DNA of 64,000 bases from DASSJT01 sp963715025 (lineage in GTDB: Bacteria; Actinomycetota; Actinomycetes; Actinomycetales; Dermatophilaceae), in assembly GCA_963715025.1 (NCBI GenBank), contig CAVQQQ010000002.1, positions 186,001 to 250,000 of the forward strand, read 5' to 3'. This document shows, piece after piece, positions 49,984 through 59,208 of the stretch (the stretch's first letter is position 1; every line of letters begins with the position of its first letter). Position numbers and translations under genes: made by a program. A model generated the notes under the pieces. That model saw only the letters and a list, made by a program, of their open reading frames with translations, did no database searches and was not told the origin of the DNA.

Positions 49984-51774
49984 TCAGCTGCTGTAGAGCG
50001 CCTCGACCTCGTCGGCGTAGTCGCGCATCACGATGTTGCGCCGCAGCTTCAGCGAGGGCGTCAGGTGGCCGCTCTCCTCGGTGAAGTCCGTGTCGAGCAC
50101 CACGAATTTGCGGATCGACTCGGCCTTGCTGACGGCCAGGTTGGCCTCGTCGACTGCCCGCTGCAGCTCGGCCAGGATGCGCTCGTCGGTGCGGGCGCTG
50201 GCGAGGGTGACCCCGTCCATGCCGTTGGCGCGTGCCCACATCGGGAGCATCTCCGGGTCGAGGGTGATCAGCGCGCCGATGAAGGGCTTCTGGTCGCCGA
50301 CGACGATGCACTGGGAGACGATCGGGTGCGCGCGCAGCCGGTCCTCCAGAACGGCCGGTGCGACGTTCTTGCCACCGGCCGTCACCAGGATCTCCTTCTT
50401 GCGCCCGGTGATCCTGAGATAGCCGTCGGCGTCCAGCTCGCCGAGGTCGCCGGTGTGGAACCAGCCGTCGTGGATCGCATCGGCCGTGGCAGCCGGGTTG
50501 TTGTGGTAGCCGATGAAGACGTTGATCCCCTTGATGAGGATCTCCCCATCGTCGGCGATGCGCACGGTCACGCCCGGCAGCGGGGCGCCCACGGTGCCGA
50601 CCTTGACCCGCCCCGGCACGTTGACCGTCGCCGGGGCCGTGGTCTCGGTGAGGCCGTAGCCCTCCAGGATGGTCACCCCGATGCCGCGGAAGTAGTGCCC
50701 CAGTCGGGTGCCGAGCGGCGCGCCACCGGAGACGGCGTACTGGACCTCCCCGCCCATGGCGGCGCGCAGCTTCGCGTAGACCAGCCGGTCGAAGATCGCG
50801 TGCTTCAGCCGCAGGACGATGGAGGTCCTATTGGCGTCGAGGGACTCGGAGTAGGCAATGGCGGTCGCGGTCGCCGTCGCGAAGACCCTGCCCTTGCCGT
50901 CGGCCGTCGCCCGGGCCTCGGCGGAGTTGAAGATCTTCTCGAAGACGCGGGGCACGGACAGGAAGAACGTGGGTTTGAAGGACGCGAAGTCCTCGAGGAT
51001 GTTCTTGATGTCGGCGCTGTGGCCCAGCCGCGCCCCGGCGGCTACGCACAGGACCTCGATGAACCTGGCGAACACATGGGCGAGGGGGAGGAAGAGCAGC
51101 GTCGCCGCGCCCTCGGCTCGCACCACCGTAGCCAGATGCTCGGCGGCATTCTCGGCCAGGCTGAGGAAGTTGCCGTGGGTGAGCTCGCAGCCTTTGGGTC
51201 GGCCTGTGGTGCCCGAGGTGTAGATGATCGTCGCGAGCGTGGAGCGGTCGATCCCGGCGCGGGTGGAGTCCAGCTGCTCGTCGGACACGGCGGACCCGGC
51301 GACCCTCAGCTCGTCGATCGCGCCGGCGTCGATCTGCCAGATGCTCGCGAGCGCTCGAAGGGCCGGCCGCGCCGCCTCGACGGTCGCTTCGTGGGCCGCG
51401 GTCTCGACGATGATCGCGGTGGCGCCGGAGTCCTGGAGGATCCACTCGACCTGCTCGGTCGACGAGGTCTCGTAGATCGGAACCACCACCGCGCCCGCGG
51501 TCCAGGCGGCGAAGTCGACCAGCGTCCACTCGTAGCGCGTGCGGGCCATGATGGCCACCCGGTCACCCGCCGCGACCCCCCTCGCGAGCAGACCCTTCGC
51601 GACCGCGCGCACGTCGGTGGCGAAGTCCGCGGCCGTGAGGTCCGCCCACCCGCTTCCGGATCGCCGCGAGAGGGCGACGCCTGCGGGGTTGCGCTCGGCG
51701 TTGCGGGCCGGCAGGTCCGCCAGGGAGCCCTCCAGCCGAGGCTCGATCAGGGCGGGCATGACGCTTTCGTGCAC
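49984..51774 (-). CDS. fadD: Long-chain acyl-CoA synthetase (FadD15-like)
   Basis: The enzyme activates fatty acids with ATP and CoA. The 596-residue protein has the ANL motifs: IIYTSGTTGRPKGCELTHGN (P-loop), GYGLTETTAPATVN, and WFHTGDLGELDADGYLRITG with GRKKEILVTAGGKNV. It has the family's flexible C-terminal domain. The start is GTG 51774 with GAAGGAG upstream. It corresponds to fadD15 (Rv2187) in M. tuberculosis, which lies at the same place. Confidence 0.95.
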   Translation of the reverse strand: MHESVMPALIEPRLEGSLADLPARNAERNPAGVALSRRSGSGWADLTAADFATDVRAVAKGLLARGVAAGDRVAIMARTRYEWTLVDFAAWTAGAVVVPIYETSSTEQVEWILQDSGATAIIVETAAHEATVEAARPALRALASIWQIDAGAIDELRVAGSAVSDEQLDSTRAGIDRSTLATIIYTSGTTGRPKGCELTHGNFLSLAENAAEHLATVVRAEGAATLLFLPLAHVFARFIEVLCVAAGARLGHSADIKNILEDFASFKPTFFLSVPRVFEKIFNSAEARATADGKGRVFATATATAIAYSESLDANRTSIVLRLKHAIFDRLVYAKLRAAMGGEVQYAVSGGAPLGTRLGHYFRGIGVTILEGYGLTETTAPATVNVPGRVKVGTVGAPLPGVTVRIADDGEILIKGINVFIGYHNNPAATADAIHDGWFHTGDLGELDADGYLRITGRKKEILVTAGGKNVAPAVLEDRLRAHPIVSQCIVVGDQKPFIGALITLDPEMLPMWARANGMDGVTLASARTDERILAELQRAVDEANLAVSKAESIRKFVVLDTDFTEESGHLTPSLKLRRNIVMRDYADEVEALYSS

Positions 51775-52003
51775 GGGGACTCCTTCTGCCGGTGGGGAGG
51801 CCGACCACTCCCGCGTAGAACGATACTCAGGGGTACGCTGCCGCCGGCAGGGCCGGGCCGAGTGCGCCAGCGGGCCAGGCTGCGCGAGCACCCGCCGGAG
51901 CTGGCCGTGCCAGAGGACCACACGGCATACCCACGCAGTCTTTGCCGGCCCAACGATCTGCCGAGGACGATGTCACGAGTGCGACCAGGACGTGAGATTT
52001 CCC

Positions 52004-52345
52004 ATGCGCGTTGACGTCGTCGACGACACGTTCGTGCGCGCTGCGCCCACCACCATCCGCGAGGCCCTCGGCGGGCCCGAGGTCTGGGCATCCCTGTGGC
52101 CACACCTGCGTCTCGCCGTTGCCCGCGACCGCGGCGACAAGGGGTGGCGATGGACGGTGACCGGCCAGGTGGAGGGGGACATGGAGGTGTGGATCGAGCC
52201 CTGGTGGGACGGCGCCATCGTCCACCACTACATGAGGGGAGTGGGTATGCCGGGTGCACCTGCGGACCTGCAGCGCCGGCACGTGCTGCGCTGGAAGGCC
52301 TGGGTCCACCATCTCAAGGACACGGTGGAGCGGCGCCCGTTGTAA
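52004..52345 (+). CDS. Polyketide cyclase/START-like protein
   Basis: The 113-residue protein has an SRPBCC-like pattern: VDVVDDTFVRAAPTTIREALG, WASLWPHLRLAVARDRG and a terminal helix RHVLRWKAWVHHLKDTVE. The strong WTVTGQVEGDMEVWIEPWWDG strands fit a ligand cavity. The start is ATG 52004 with a moderate AGGACG site. It is followed by a second START-like gene. The ligand is unknown. Confidence 0.72.
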   Translation: MRVDVVDDTFVRAAPTTIREALGGPEVWASLWPHLRLAVARDRGDKGWRWTVTGQVEGDMEVWIEPWWDGAIVHHYMRGVGMPGAPADLQRRHVLRWKAWVHHLKDTVERRPL

Positions 52346-52355
52346 CCTTCGGGCC

Positions 52356-52799
52356 ATGGCTGACCGCACCGAATCCAGCATCGGCATCGATGCTGGCCCC
52401 GCCGAGGTGCTCGACGTGATCGCCGACGTCGAGAGCTACCCGCTCTGGGCGGCCGAGGTGAAGCAGGTCACCGTGTTGAGCGAGGAGGGCGACGGCTGGG
52501 TCGACCAGGTCGAGTACACCCTCGACGCGGGAGTCATCAAGGACACCTATGTGCTGGACTACGAATGGGACGTCCAGGAGGACGGCACCGGCATGGTCTC
52601 GTGGTCGCTGGTCAGCGCAACGGTGCTGAAGGAGATGACCGGCTCCTACATCCTCCAGTCGACGGGCTTGGGCACCATCGTCACCTACCGGCTGACCGTC
52701 GACGTGAAGATCCCGATGCTCGGCATGCTGAAGCGCAAGGCGGAGAAGGTCATCATCGACACCGCGCTCAAGGAGCTGAAGAAGCGGGTCGAGGGCTGA
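52356..52799 (+). CDS. SRPBCC family protein
   Basis: The 147-residue protein has the cyclase/dehydrase-like START fold: SSIGIDAGPAEVLDVIADVE, SYPLWAAEVKQVTVL, paired strands and the C-terminal amphipathic helix LKRKAEKVIIDTALKELKKR. M. tuberculosis Rv2185c (TB16.3) is the matching neighbour. The start is ATG 52356, 7 bases after TAACCT (52343-52348), leaderless-type. It lies 41 bases upstream of the ArsA-like gene. Confidence 0.88.
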   Translation: MADRTESSIGIDAGPAEVLDVIADVESYPLWAAEVKQVTVLSEEGDGWVDQVEYTLDAGVIKDTYVLDYEWDVQEDGTGMVSWSLVSATVLKEMTGSYILQSTGLGTIVTYRLTVDVKIPMLGMLKRKAEKVIIDTALKELKKRVEG

Positions 52800-52840
52800 G
52801 CGCGGCCAGCCGACCCCCCAGCCGACAGGGCTGAGAGACC

Positions 52841-54097
52841 ATGCGGGTCATCCTCTACACAGGCAAGGGCGGCGTCGGGAAGACGACGACGGCCGCGGCG
52901 ACTGCGGTGGCCGCGGCGGGTCTGGGACTCCGGACGCTGGTGATGTCGACCGACCCTGCCCACTCCCTCGGCGACGCCCTGGGCGTGGAGCTCGGCGCTG
53001 ACGGCAAACCCGTCGCCGTGGAGGGCGTCGAGGGCCTGGCCGCCCAGCAGATCGGCCCGGCCACGGCCCTGGACGACTCCTGGCGGGTCGTGCAGTCCTA
53101 TCTGTTGTCCGTGCTCGAGGTCGTCGGCATCGACGCCGTGGTCGCCGAGGAGCTCACTGCGCTGCCGGGCGCCGGTGAGATCGCGGCGCTCCTGGAGCTG
53201 CGTCACCAGGTGGGCTCGGAGGAGTGGGACCTGGTGATCGTCGACTGTGCTCCGACCGCCGAGACGCTGCGCCTGCTGGCTCTCCCCGAAGCCCTCGCCT
53301 GGCACCTGCAGCGGCTCGTGCCCGGCCAGCGGGCGCTCATCAGGACCCTTCGCCCGGCGGCCGCTGCGGCGGCAGGCGTGCCGATCCCTGAACCGGAGGT
53401 CGTCGAGGTGGTCCGCGGCTGGCACTCGCACCTGCGCGAGGTCCATCGGATCCTGGCCGGGGAGCAGACGTCGGTGCGGCTTGTCCTGACTCCTGAGCGC
53501 GTGGTGATCGCCGAGTCCCGGCGCACCTGGACGTCGCTCAGCCTGTTCGGCTTCACCGTCGACGGCGTGGTGGTCAACCGGGTGTTCCCCCCGGCCGACG
53601 GGGCACCCAGTGCTGCCGCGAGGGGAGGTGCAAAGCGAGACGCGGGCCAGGGCGACGCGTGGCGCGCGGCGTGGAACACCGCCCAGAAGCGTGGACTGGA
53701 GGAGGTCCGGCAGTCCTTCCACGGCATACCGGTGGTGACTGCCCCCTATCTTCCCGGGGAGCCGGTCGGACCGCAGGCGCTGGCCGCCATGGCAGTTGCC
53801 ATGCAGCCCGGGCCCTTCACCAGGGCTAGCCTCCTTGACCGCCCCCAGGACTCGGGACTTCAGGTGTCGCGTGAAGGGGAGGACTTTGTGCTGACGCTGT
53901 CGCTCCCGTTCGTGAGCTCGGCGGAGGTCGGCCTCCAGCGGCGTGGCGACGACCTGCTGATCGTGGTCGGGGACCACCGCCGGGTCTTGACCCTTCCGGC
54001 CGCCCTGCAACGATGCATTGTCACCGGCGCCTCGGTGCGCCGGTCGCAGCTGCGAGTTCGCTTCGCCCCTGATGAGGAGGTCTGGCCCCGTGGATGA
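52841..54097 (+). CDS. ArsA/Get3-like ATPase
   Basis: The 418-residue protein has the deviant Walker A motif YTGKGGVGKTTTAAA, VMSTDPAHSLGDAL (switch I), VIVDCAPTAETLRLL (switch II), and a C-terminal Hsp20-like beta domain (about 330-415). Eukaryotic Get3 targets tail-anchored proteins; the actinobacterial family (Rv2184c) has an unknown client. No arsenic genes are nearby, so an arsenite pump role is unlikely. The gene heads a tightly packed set: ArsA, zinc protein, two ROK kinases and an EEP nuclease, each overlapping the next by 1-8 bases. Confidence 0.9.
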   Translation: MRVILYTGKGGVGKTTTAAATAVAAAGLGLRTLVMSTDPAHSLGDALGVELGADGKPVAVEGVEGLAAQQIGPATALDDSWRVVQSYLLSVLEVVGIDAVVAEELTALPGAGEIAALLELRHQVGSEEWDLVIVDCAPTAETLRLLALPEALAWHLQRLVPGQRALIRTLRPAAAAAAGVPIPEPEVVEVVRGWHSHLREVHRILAGEQTSVRLVLTPERVVIAESRRTWTSLSLFGFTVDGVVVNRVFPPADGAPSAAARGGAKRDAGQGDAWRAAWNTAQKRGLEEVRQSFHGIPVVTAPYLPGEPVGPQALAAMAVAMQPGPFTRASLLDRPQDSGLQVSREGEDFVLTLSLPFVSSAEVGLQRRGDDLLIVVGDHRRVLTLPAALQRCIVTGASVRRSQLRVRFAPDEEVWPRG

Positions 54098-54647
54098 TCC
54101 CCCCGTGCCTCGTAAGCCGGTTGGAACCGTGGCCGACGAGGCGGCCCGCCTGATCGAGGCCCTCGGTGGCTGGGCCCACACGGCGCCGTCCTCCGAAGCC
54201 GAGGCAGGCGAGCCGACCACCCACCCGGGCGGCGAGCCGGGCGGCGAAGCGGGCGCGGCAGGGAACGGGCCGGGAGCACGCCCCGGGCCGAACCGAGCCG
54301 AGGACGCCGATGGCGCCGATCCGGGCGAGCACGCCCACCACCGCGAGACCTGCGCCCACTGCGGGGCGCCGGTCCTGGGCGTGGCTTCCCCGGCTGTGGC
54401 GGCGGTCTGTCGCGTGTGCCCGGTGTGCCAGGGCGTGGGCCTCCTGAGCACCCTCAGGCCGGAGACCCTGGACCGGCTCGTCGAGGTGGCGAGCGCTGCC
54501 CTGGTCGGGCTGCGCACCCTCGCGGAGCAGGCCCGCGCCGGGTCTCCCGCCGAGGAGGCTCCGCCAGCACCCGGACGAGCCGTCGAGGACATCCCGGTCC
54601 TGGACGAGGACGCCAGTGCGGGCGGCCGAGGGGCAGATTCACGGTGA
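54090..54647 (+). CDS. Zinc-ribbon-containing protein, function unknown
   Basis: The 185-residue protein has a helical N-terminus (VADEAARLIEALGGW), a long low-complexity Gly/Ala/Pro/Glu middle, a CAHCGAP pair followed about 15 residues later by CRVCPVC (a probable zinc ribbon, about residues 90-115), and a C-terminal helix. The start is GTG 54090, overlapping the ArsA-like gene by 8 bases. Its stop overlaps the ROK kinase ATG (TGATG). Rv2183c has the same position in M. tuberculosis. It may work with the ATPase. Confidence 0.75.
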   Translation: MDDPPVPRKPVGTVADEAARLIEALGGWAHTAPSSEAEAGEPTTHPGGEPGGEAGAAGNGPGARPGPNRAEDADGADPGEHAHHRETCAHCGAPVLGVASPAVAAVCRVCPVCQGVGLLSTLRPETLDRLVEVASAALVGLRTLAEQARAGSPAEEAPPAPGRAVEDIPVLDEDASAGGRGADSR

Positions 54648-55633
54648 TGACGTCCCCTGATGCCGCCCTTGGCCTTCCCGCGATCGGCCTCGACATCGGT
54701 GGCACCAAGATCGCCGGCGGCTTGGTCGACCGCTCCGGCAGGGTCCTCGCGCACGTCAAGCGCGACACCCCAGCCCAGAGCCCCCCCGCCATCGCGCATG
54801 AGTCCGCTGCGCTGGTGCGTGAGCTGGCTGCCGTCGCTCCAGGTGGCGCGGTAGGGGGTGTCGGAGTCGCTTGTGCCGGTTTCATCGACCGCAGCGGGTC
54901 GACGGTCCTGTTCGCCCCCAACCTCGCCTGGCGCGACGAGCCCCTCAAGAAGCGGCTGGAAGCACTGCTCGACGTGCCGGTCGTGATCGAGAACGACGCC
55001 AACGCAGCGGCATGGGGGGAGTTCCGCTTCGGTGCGGCGCGGGACGTCGACGACATGGTCCTGGTCAGCGTTGGCACCGGAGTCGGCGGCGGTGCCGTCG
55101 TGGACTCGAGACTCCTTCGCGGTGCGTTCGGCATCGGTGGCGAACTGGGGCACATGCGAGTCGTGCCCGACGGCCGCCGGTGCGGCTGCGGCAACAAGGG
55201 TTGCTGGGAGCAGTACGCCTCGGGGAGCGCGCTGGTGCGCGAGGCCCGTGAGCTGGTCGCTGCGCACAGTCCACACGCCGCCGCGATGGCAGAGCTGTGC
55301 GGCGACGACCCGGCCGCCCTGAGCGGAGTGCACGTCACCGAGGCGGCGCGACGCGGCGATCCCGCGGCCGTGGAGCTGCTCGCCGACTTGGGCGTGTGGC
55401 TGGGCGAGGGCATCGCCTCCGTCGGCGCAATCCTGGACCCGGCGCTCTTCGTTGTCGGGGGAGGCGTTGCCGAGGCCGGCGAGCTGCTGCTGGCCCCGAC
55501 TCGAGAGGCCTTCTCCCGCAACCTGATCGGCCGCGGTCACCGGCCTGCGCCAGAGCTTCAGCTGGCCCAGCTCGGCAACGATGCAGGCATGATCGGAGTA
55601 GCCGACCTGGCCCTCGCGGCTGGCGCGCGATGA
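54647..55633 (+). CDS. ROK family glucokinase, copy 1
   Basis: The 328-residue sugar kinase has GLDIGGTKIAGGLVD (ATP loop), IENDANAAAWGEFRFGA with the catalytic Asp, VSVGTGVGGGAVV, and the zinc motif CGCGNKGCWEQYASG. This is the ROK glucokinase pattern; it would make glucose-6-phosphate. It is followed immediately by a second, similar gene; starts and stops overlap (TGATG in front, ATGA behind). Copy 1 and copy 2 are about half identical by eye, so they are diverged paralogues. Confidence 0.92.
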   Translation: MTSPDAALGLPAIGLDIGGTKIAGGLVDRSGRVLAHVKRDTPAQSPPAIAHESAALVRELAAVAPGGAVGGVGVACAGFIDRSGSTVLFAPNLAWRDEPLKKRLEALLDVPVVIENDANAAAWGEFRFGAARDVDDMVLVSVGTGVGGGAVVDSRLLRGAFGIGGELGHMRVVPDGRRCGCGNKGCWEQYASGSALVREARELVAAHSPHAAAMAELCGDDPAALSGVHVTEAARRGDPAAVELLADLGVWLGEGIASVGAILDPALFVVGGGVAEAGELLLAPTREAFSRNLIGRGHRPAPELQLAQLGNDAGMIGVADLALAAGAR

Positions 55634-56694
55634 CCGGCAGCCGCGATCCGAGCCGGGCAGCCTCCGAGGACTCCGGGGGATCTGGCGCGGCACTGTCCAT
55701 CGGCATCGACATCGGCGGCACGAAGGTGGCGGGTGGCGTTCTCGACGAATCGGGCAGCATCGTCGTCCGGGCCCGCCGCGACACACCGCACCGCTCCATC
55801 AGCCCGGACGTCGTGGAGGGAACCATCGTCGAAGTCGTGGACGAACTGCTCGCCGCAGTCGACCGCGACCGGGTGATCGCCGTCGGCATTGGCGCTGCTG
55901 GCTTCGTGGCCGCCGACCGCGCCACGGTCGTCTTCGCACCGCACCTGTCCTGGCGCCAGGAGCCCCTGCGCGACGCCCTGCAGCGGCGCATTCCGGTGCC
56001 AGTGTTCGTCGACAACGACGCGAATGCGGCCGCGTGGGCAGAGTGGAAGTTTGGTGCCGCGCAAGGTGAGTCGCACCTGATGATGGTCACTCTGGGCACG
56101 GGGATCGGCGGCGGAATCCTCATGGGCGGGGAGGTCGTTCGCGGCAAGTTCGGCATCGCTGGGGAGTTCGGCCATATGCAGGTCGTTCCCGGCGGCCACC
56201 GCTGCGAGTGCGGCAACCGAGGGTGCTGGGAGCAGTACGCCTCAGGTAACGCTCTGGTCCGCGAGGCGCGCACGCTGGTGATGGCCAACAGCCCAGTGGC
56301 GACCGACCTGCTGGCCCGCGCGGAGGGCGACCCCCAGCGGCTGACCGGGCCGATGATCACCGAGGCGGCGCGGGAAGGCGATCCCACGGCGGTCGAGCTG
56401 CTCGGCGAGATCGGGCGCTGGCTCGGGATCGGCATCGCCAACCTGGCCGCTGCCTTTGACCCCGGCACTTTCGTCATCGGAGGCGGCGTGAGCGCGGCGG
56501 GCGATCTCCTGCTGGAGCCGGCCCGCGAGTCCTTCGGACGGCAGCTGACCGGCCGTGGCTACCGGCCCGCAGCGGCCATCGTCGCCGCACGCCTGGGCAA
56601 CGAGGCGGGGCTCATCGGCGCGGCCGACCTCGCCCGTGAGGGTGTGCGACTGGCCTCGGGCGTTGTCAGTCAGGCCACTGAGGCGGCTCCGTGA
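55630..56694 (+). CDS. ROK family glucokinase, copy 2
   Basis: The 354-residue protein has a 22-residue charged N-terminal extension, then the same motifs as its neighbour: GIDIGGTKVAGGVLD, VDNDANAAAWAEWKFGA, VTLGTGIGGGILMGG and CECGNRGCWEQYASG. A C-terminal tail of about 20 residues is added. The start is ATG 55630, overlapping copy 1's stop by 4 bases. Difference in sugar preference between the copies is possible but unproved. One of the two is the likely main glucokinase. Confidence 0.92.
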   Translation: MTGSRDPSRAASEDSGGSGAALSIGIDIGGTKVAGGVLDESGSIVVRARRDTPHRSISPDVVEGTIVEVVDELLAAVDRDRVIAVGIGAAGFVAADRATVVFAPHLSWRQEPLRDALQRRIPVPVFVDNDANAAAWAEWKFGAAQGESHLMMVTLGTGIGGGILMGGEVVRGKFGIAGEFGHMQVVPGGHRCECGNRGCWEQYASGNALVREARTLVMANSPVATDLLARAEGDPQRLTGPMITEAAREGDPTAVELLGEIGRWLGIGIANLAAAFDPGTFVIGGGVSAAGDLLLEPARESFGRQLTGRGYRPAAAIVAARLGNEAGLIGAADLAREGVRLASGVVSQATEAAP

Positions 56695-57392
56695 CCACGG
56701 TCCGCGTGACCTCGTACAACCTGCGCGACTTCAAGGACGACCTCGCTGCTGCGGTCAGGGTGATCCGGGCGATCGACCCGGACATCCTGTGCCTCCAGGA
56801 AGTGCCGCGCCGGCTGTTCTCGACCTCCCGCGTGGCGTCGTTCGCGGCCCGGTGCGGCATGTACTGGTCGGGGCGCCACCGGGGCAGCGGTGGCACGACG
56901 ATCTTCACCTCGCTGCGGGTGCAGGCCTCCGAGTCCCGCCACTACCGCCTGCGGGTTGCCCGGCTCCAGCGCACAAGGGGGTATGCCGTGGCCCGGGTCG
57001 CGCCCCCTGGTTGCGAACCGGTGGTCGTGGCCAGCGTCCACCTGAGCCTCGACGAGGTGGAGCGACAGCACCACGCCGCGCAGGTGCTGACCAGCGTTTC
57101 CGGTGGGCTGCCGGTTCTGCTCGCAGGCGACCTCAACGAGGGCGAGCAGGGTCGGGCATGGCAGCTCGTCGCCTCGTCCCTGCGGCTGATCTCACCCACC
57201 GCGCCGACCTTCCCGGCCCGCAGCCCCCGATCCCTGCTCGACGTCGTCTTCGGCTCTCCGGACCTGGTGGTGCGCCCGCACCAGGACGTGGACCTGTCCG
57301 TCGACGACCTGGTCGCTGCCAGCGACCACCGCCCGGTCTGGGTCGACGTCGAGCTGCGCCCGCGCGCCGCGGGACAAGGCGGCCTGCGCTAG
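56691..57392 (+). CDS. Endonuclease/exonuclease/phosphatase family protein
   Basis: The 233-residue protein has EEP motifs: VTSYNLRDFK (metal-binding Asn), DILCLQEVPR (Glu), the ASVHLSLDE region, LLAGDLNEG (Asp/Asn pair) and SDHRPVWVDVEL (catalytic His). The substrate, DNA or a phosphorylated small molecule, is unknown. The start is GTG 56691, overlapping the ROK gene stop by 4 bases (GTGA). It overlaps the convergent membrane gene by 4 bases. Confidence 0.88.
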   Translation: MTTVRVTSYNLRDFKDDLAAAVRVIRAIDPDILCLQEVPRRLFSTSRVASFAARCGMYWSGRHRGSGGTTIFTSLRVQASESRHYRLRVARLQRTRGYAVARVAPPGCEPVVVASVHLSLDEVERQHHAAQVLTSVSGGLPVLLAGDLNEGEQGRAWQLVASSLRLISPTAPTFPARSPRSLLDVVFGSPDLVVRPHQDVDLSVDDLVAASDHRPVWVDVELRPRAAGQGGLR

Positions 57393-57913
57393 ATGCGAGC
57401 CCCGTTGTCGGGGTCGTCGGCGTCGCGTGTGGCCGGCTGGCGAAGCACCAGGAGTGCGAAGCCGCCCACGGTGAGGGCCACTGCTGCCACCGTCCACCAG
57501 CCGCTGACGTCGGGCCGGACGATGACCAGCCACAACAACAGCAGGGGTCCGGCGACCAGCCCCACGACGATGCCCCAGAAGTGGAGGTCCTCGGTGGGCG
57601 GAAGGGGGGCCAGCGGACCGGGCTCGAAGTGGGCGTCTTCGGCGTCCGCGGAAGCCAGCTCAGCCCGCTCGAGGGCTTCGTCGATGGGCACCAGGGCGCC
57701 GCGCCAGACGGGCCAGGGGGCCTCAGCAGGCGTCTCCTCGGCGTCAGGCTGGGCGGAGCGGCCGGCCGCGGCGGCATCGGCGACCACAGATCGGCCGACA
57801 TCCTCGGCCTGGGTTCGGGCTGCTGCGTCGTGGCGCGGGGACTCTGCGTCGCCCGAGTCATCCCAGTGGGCGATGATCTCGGCGAAGACCTCGTCGACGT
57901 TTTCGTCAGCCAC
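57389..57913 (-). CDS. Acidic protein with two C-terminal membrane segments
   Basis: The 174-residue protein has a long acidic N-terminal half (VADENVDEVFAEIIAHWDD), a HFEPGPLAPLPPTEDL motif shared with a group of actinobacterial hypothetical membrane proteins, and two membrane helices (about 113-155). The start is GTG 57913 with a GAGGGA ribosome site. It may be a small regulator of a membrane process; no function is known. It is convergent with the EEP gene. Confidence 0.72.
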   Translation of the reverse strand: MADENVDEVFAEIIAHWDDSGDAESPRHDAAARTQAEDVGRSVVADAAAAGRSAQPDAEETPAEAPWPVWRGALVPIDEALERAELASADAEDAHFEPGPLAPLPPTEDLHFWGIVVGLVAGPLLLLWLVIVRPDVSGWWTVAAVALTVGGFALLVLRQPATRDADDPDNGARI

Positions 57914-58221
57914 GGTCCCTCGAGTCTCGACGTGAGCGCCTGGCCGCCCAGGTGCTCCCTTCTTGCGGCACCCGCCGGATGGCGTGTGCTGTCACTGACG
58001 AGCGTAGTCACCCACCCGCGTCAGCGCACTATCCCGTCGGCAGGCGTGGCCCGGCGCACGGGGATCACCTCGGGCGTGCGGCAGACCAGCGCGCCCCTTC
58101 GGTCGCGGTGGTCACGGGGACTGTCCCTCGAGTGGCCGGTGGCACGCGTCCGGGGGACACTCGCAGGCAAGACCCTGCCGGGCGCAGTGCCGTAGAGTGC
58201 AACAGATCGCAGGAGGTGCGC
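57914..58221 (+). promoter_or_regulatory. 308-base intergenic region with the plsC-like promoter
   Basis: No gene is supported here. The only clear signals are at the right end: a TAGAGT box (58193-58198) likely to be a -10 element, and an AGGAGG ribosome site (58211-58216) before the downstream GTG. The left end must hold the promoter of the minus-strand membrane gene at 57913; I cannot identify it. No tRNA, riboswitch or large hairpin was seen. Confidence 0.5.
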
Positions 58222-59121
58222 GTGTTCTACTGGGTCCTCAAGACGGTGGTTCTTGGCCCGATCCTCAAACTGCTGTTCCGGCCGTGGGTCGAGGGTTCCG
58301 AGAACATCCCGGAAGAGGGCGCCGCCATCTTCGCCAGCAATCACCTCTCCTTCTCGGACTCGGTCTTCCTGCCTCTCGTCGTGCCCCGGCGCATGACCTT
58401 CCTGGCGAAGTCCGACTACTTCACGGGGCAGGGGCTCAAGGGCCGCCTGACGGCTGCCTTCTTCAAGGGCATCGGGCAGCTGCCGGTCGACCGATCCGGG
58501 GGCAAGGCGGGCGATGCCGCCCTCCGGTCGGGCCTGCGGGTGCTGCGCCGCGGCGAGATCCTGGGCATCTACCCCGAGGGCACCCGATCACCCGACGGGC
58601 GCCTCTACAAGGGAAAGACCGGAATCGCCCGGATGGCCCTGGAGGCAGGTGTCCCCGTCATCCCGGTGGCCATGATCGGCACCGACAAGGCCCAGCCCAC
58701 CGGGCGCAAGCTTCCGAAGATCATGCGCATCGGCATCAGGATCGGCATCCCGCTGGACTTCTCGCGCTACGAGGGCATGGAGGGCGACCGCTACGTCCTG
58801 CGCTCCATCACCGACGAGATCATGTACGAGCTCATGAAGCTGTCCGGCCAGGAGTACGTCGACATCTACGCGAAGTCGATGAAGGACCGCATCCTCCTCG
58901 CGGCGAGGTCCCGGGCCCGCGAACTGCAGGAGGCGGCCAAGCCAGGGTCCGCGGCTCGAGAGCTGGAAGAGGCGTTGGACGCGGCCGACGACCAGCCTTT
59001 CATCGCCGGGGCAGACCTGCTCGAGGACGACGAGCGCCAGGGCGACGAGCCCGAGGGAGACGAGCCCGAAGGCGACGAGCCCGAAGGCGACCCGACCTCC
59101 GGTCAGCGCGCGGCCAGCTGA
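58222..59121 (+). CDS. 1-acyl-glycerol-3-phosphate acyltransferase-like (PlsC family)
   Basis: The 299-residue protein has the acyltransferase blocks: NHLSFSD (HxxxxD, block I), GIGQLPVDRSGG (block II), IYPEGTRSPDG (block III) and PVIPVAMIG (block IV). It acts on glycerolipid precursors at the membrane face. The C-terminus has an acidic DEPEG repeat tail. The start is GTG 58222 with AGGAGG 5 bases upstream. Rv2182c of M. tuberculosis is the positional match. Confidence 0.93.
   Translation: MFYWVLKTVVLGPILKLLFRPWVEGSENIPEEGAAIFASNHLSFSDSVFLPLVVPRRMTFLAKSDYFTGQGLKGRLTAAFFKGIGQLPVDRSGGKAGDAALRSGLRVLRRGEILGIYPEGTRSPDGRLYKGKTGIARMALEAGVPVIPVAMIGTDKAQPTGRKLPKIMRIGIRIGIPLDFSRYEGMEGDRYVLRSITDEIMYELMKLSGQEYVDIYAKSMKDRILLAARSRARELQEAAKPGSAARELEEALDAADDQPFIAGADLLEDDERQGDEPEGDEPEGDEPEGDPTSGQRAAS
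59044..59088 (+). repeat. Three 15-bp tandem repeats encoding DEPEG
   Basis: Three 15-base units (GACGAGCCCGAAGGC type) follow each other in frame near the 3' end of the plsC-like gene. They differ at one or two bases and add an acidic tail. Copy number may vary between strains. Confidence 0.85.
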
Positions 59122-59208
59122 CAGCCCGTGGCGAGGGTGTGGGCCGCGCGGCGCCCGCGGAGCGGGGACGGCGCGGCAGCCGGCTTGCGGCGCGGTGATG
59201 GCGCGACG

